Source: Thermus thermophilus
GTDB taxonomy: Bacteria; Deinococcota; Deinococci; Deinococcales; Thermaceae
Direction: 5' to 3'
NCBI RefSeq assembly: GCF_019974155.1
Contig: NZ_AP025158.1
Location: 558,001-622,000 of the forward strand
DNA length: 64,000 nucleotides
Part shown: positions 63,084-64,000 of the stretch, in pieces
How positions within the stretch are numbered: position 1 is the first letter of the stretch
How the letters are laid out: every line of letters starts with the position of its first letter
Notes under the pieces: model-generated
What the model was told of the DNA's origin: nothing
What the model saw: only the letters and a program-made list of their open reading frames with translations
The model's database searches: none
Made by a program: the position numbers and the translations under genes

Positions 63084-63115
63084 GCCCGGGGAGCTTCAGG
63101 CCCCCCGGGCTTTTT
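63084..63115 (+). terminator. Terminator of the V-ATPase operon
   Basis: GCCCGGGG pairs with CCCCGGGC around an 11-nt loop, followed by TTTTT. It begins 14 bp after the atpD stop. Confidence 0.85.
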
Positions 63116-63116
63116 C

Positions 63117-63146
63117 TTGACTCGGTGCAAGGTCCTGCGGTAGCTT
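63117..63146 (+). promoter_or_regulatory. Promoter of the pectinacetylesterase-like gene
   Basis: TTGACT (63117-63122), 18 bp, TAGCTT (63141-63146). The -35 starts right after the terminator T tract. Predicted start about 63153, with GGAGGGT at the 5' end and ATG at 63164. Confidence 0.5.
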
Positions 63147-63163
63147 GGACGTGGAGGGTACAA

Positions 63164-64000
63164 ATGAAGCGGCTTATCGCGCTGGTTCTCCTTTTCGCCT
63201 TGGCCCTGGCCCAGGGCCTCGAGGCCTTCTGGAAGGCGGTGGAGGTGCCCGGTGGGGTCTGCGCCGACGGCTCCCCCTACCGCTTCTACGTGAGCCCCGG
63301 GGACCCAAAGAAGGTGGTCATTGACTTCCAGGGGGGCGGGGCCTGCTGGGACCAGGCCACCTGCAACCCCCAAAGCCCCACCTACCGCAAGCGGGTGGAC
63401 GTGCAGGAGCTCTACCTCGCCCAGGGCATCTACAACCGGATGAGCGTGGCCAACCCCTTCTTCGGCTGGACCCACGTCTTCGTCCCCTACTGCACGGGGG
63501 ACCTCCACGTGGGCCGGGCCACGGTGGACTACGGGGGCTTCAAGGTCCACCACCAGGGGGCGCGGAACGCCCAGGCCGCCTTGGAGTACGTCTTCCGCAA
63601 CCACACGAACCCCGAGCGGGTCTTCGTCACGGGGTGCAGCGCCGGGGCCTACGGGGCGGTGCTTTGGGCGGACAAGGTCCTCGCCACCTACAAAAACGCC
63701 CAGATCGCCGTCTGCGGCGACGCCGGGGTGGGGGTGGTCACGGGGGACTTCCCGGGCTTTGCCGTCTGGAACCCGCGCCTCCCCGAGCTTTCCGGCCTCT
63801 CCTCCCCGCCCAAGGTCGCGGAGGTCTACCGCGCCCTGGCCCAGGCCTACCCCAAGGCGGTCCTCGCCCAGTACACCACCCTCTTGGACGGGACCCAGAT
63901 CTACTTCTACGCCCTCATGAAGAAGGAGGCCGCCCCCAGCGAGGCCACGGCCCGGGAGTGGGCCGCTTCGGCCCAGGAGGCCGTCTTAACCCCGTCCCAG
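63164..64000 (+). CDS. Secreted pectinacetylesterase-family protein, 5' part
   Basis: 279 codons are visible before the right edge cuts the gene. Signal peptide residues 1-17 (ending ALAQ). The alpha/beta hydrolase shows the oxyanion GGGACW, the YCTGDLHVGRA segment and the nucleophile elbow GCSAGAYGAVLW with its Ser. Several paired Cys (in GVCADG, ACWDQATC, YCTGD) suggest disulfides outside the cell. The family removes acetyl groups from polysaccharides and includes bacterial members of unknown substrate. The start is supported by GGAGGGT 6 nt upstream. Confidence 0.88.
   Translation, partial: MKRLIALVLLFALALAQGLEAFWKAVEVPGGVCADGSPYRFYVSPGDPKKVVIDFQGGGACWDQATCNPQSPTYRKRVDVQELYLAQGIYNRMSVANPFFGWTHVFVPYCTGDLHVGRATVDYGGFKVHHQGARNAQAALEYVFRNHTNPERVFVTGCSAGAYGAVLWADKVLATYKNAQIAVCGDAGVGVVTGDFPGFAVWNPRLPELSGLSSPPKVAEVYRALAQAYPKAVLAQYTTLLDGTQIYFYALMKKEAAPSEATAREWAASAQEAVLTPSQ

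Overview
The window is about 69% GC, densely packed, and reads throughout as Thermus (T. thermophilus-like). It carries a Thermus-type MutS with the mismatch-wedge F-x-E at residue 39, the complete bacterial V-type ATPase operon in the order G-I-L-E-C-F-A-B-D, MetRS with the C127/C130/C144/H147 zinc knuckle, and small proteins of Deinococcus-Thermus type. No rRNA, tRNA, CRISPR array or prophage was seen. No intergenic stretch exceeds about 175 bp.

Layout. 1-3.7 kb: the 3' end of a 5'-nucleotidase gene, a hairpin-rich spacer, then on the minus strand a sulfite-oxidase-type molybdoenzyme, a diheme cytochrome c and a MOSC protein. 3.73-4.91 kb: an intact IS4-family element with 18-bp perfect terminal repeats and a 9-bp target duplication, just upstream of mutS. 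5-12 kb: mutS-mutL, rraA-like (minus), purU, an HtrA protease and a GNAT protein. 12-18 kb (minus): a TAXI-TRAP transporter with one fused permease between two binding proteins, a frameshifted DUF1850 gene and an M50/CBS protease. 18-22.8 kb: an MFS exporter, then wecB, a WecA/MraY-type transferase, upp and a small-molecule kinase on the minus strand. 22.8-33 kb: radical SAM, CDGSH protein, miaB, a FAD oxidoreductase, mobA, a BMP-type nucleoside ABC transporter, bcp and rpiA. 33-40.6 kb: metG with a candidate attenuator leader, an unknown secreted protein behind phased repeats, an S41 protease, ftsE, long hpf, DUF4258, a Fur-family regulator and a YibE-like membrane protein. 40.6-47.2 kb: sbcD-sbcC, a PD-(D/E)XK nuclease and murJ. 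47-54.6 kb (minus): rlmO-like methyltransferase, two small lineage-specific proteins, a UPF0173 hydrolase, a Ser/Thr kinase, an acyl-CoA synthetase and a secreted TPR-glycosidase. 54.6-63.1 kb: the V-ATPase operon. The right edge cuts a secreted pectinacetylesterase-like gene.

Regulation stands out. At more than a dozen gene starts a TANNNT -10 element lies 6 or 7 bp before the ATG or GTG, so the mRNAs should be leaderless. At two divergent pairs the whole 18-bp spacer is built around one near-symmetric 7-mer that supplies both -10 elements. Several promoters reuse the upstream gene's stop codon as part of their -10 or -35. The strongest candidate for something new is the metG leader. It has a seven-codon leaderless leader ORF with two Met codons, whose sequence duplicates one arm of an intrinsic terminator, giving mutually exclusive terminator and antiterminator pairings. 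Other candidates are three 11-bp phased CTTAAG repeats at 34996-35023, a 22-bp palindrome between rlmO and the V-ATPase operon, stoichiometry-setting hairpins between atpL and atpE and inside the TRAP operon, and an uncharacterised nuclease directly behind sbcC.

All calls are by eye from the sequence and recalled family knowledge. No database search was run.
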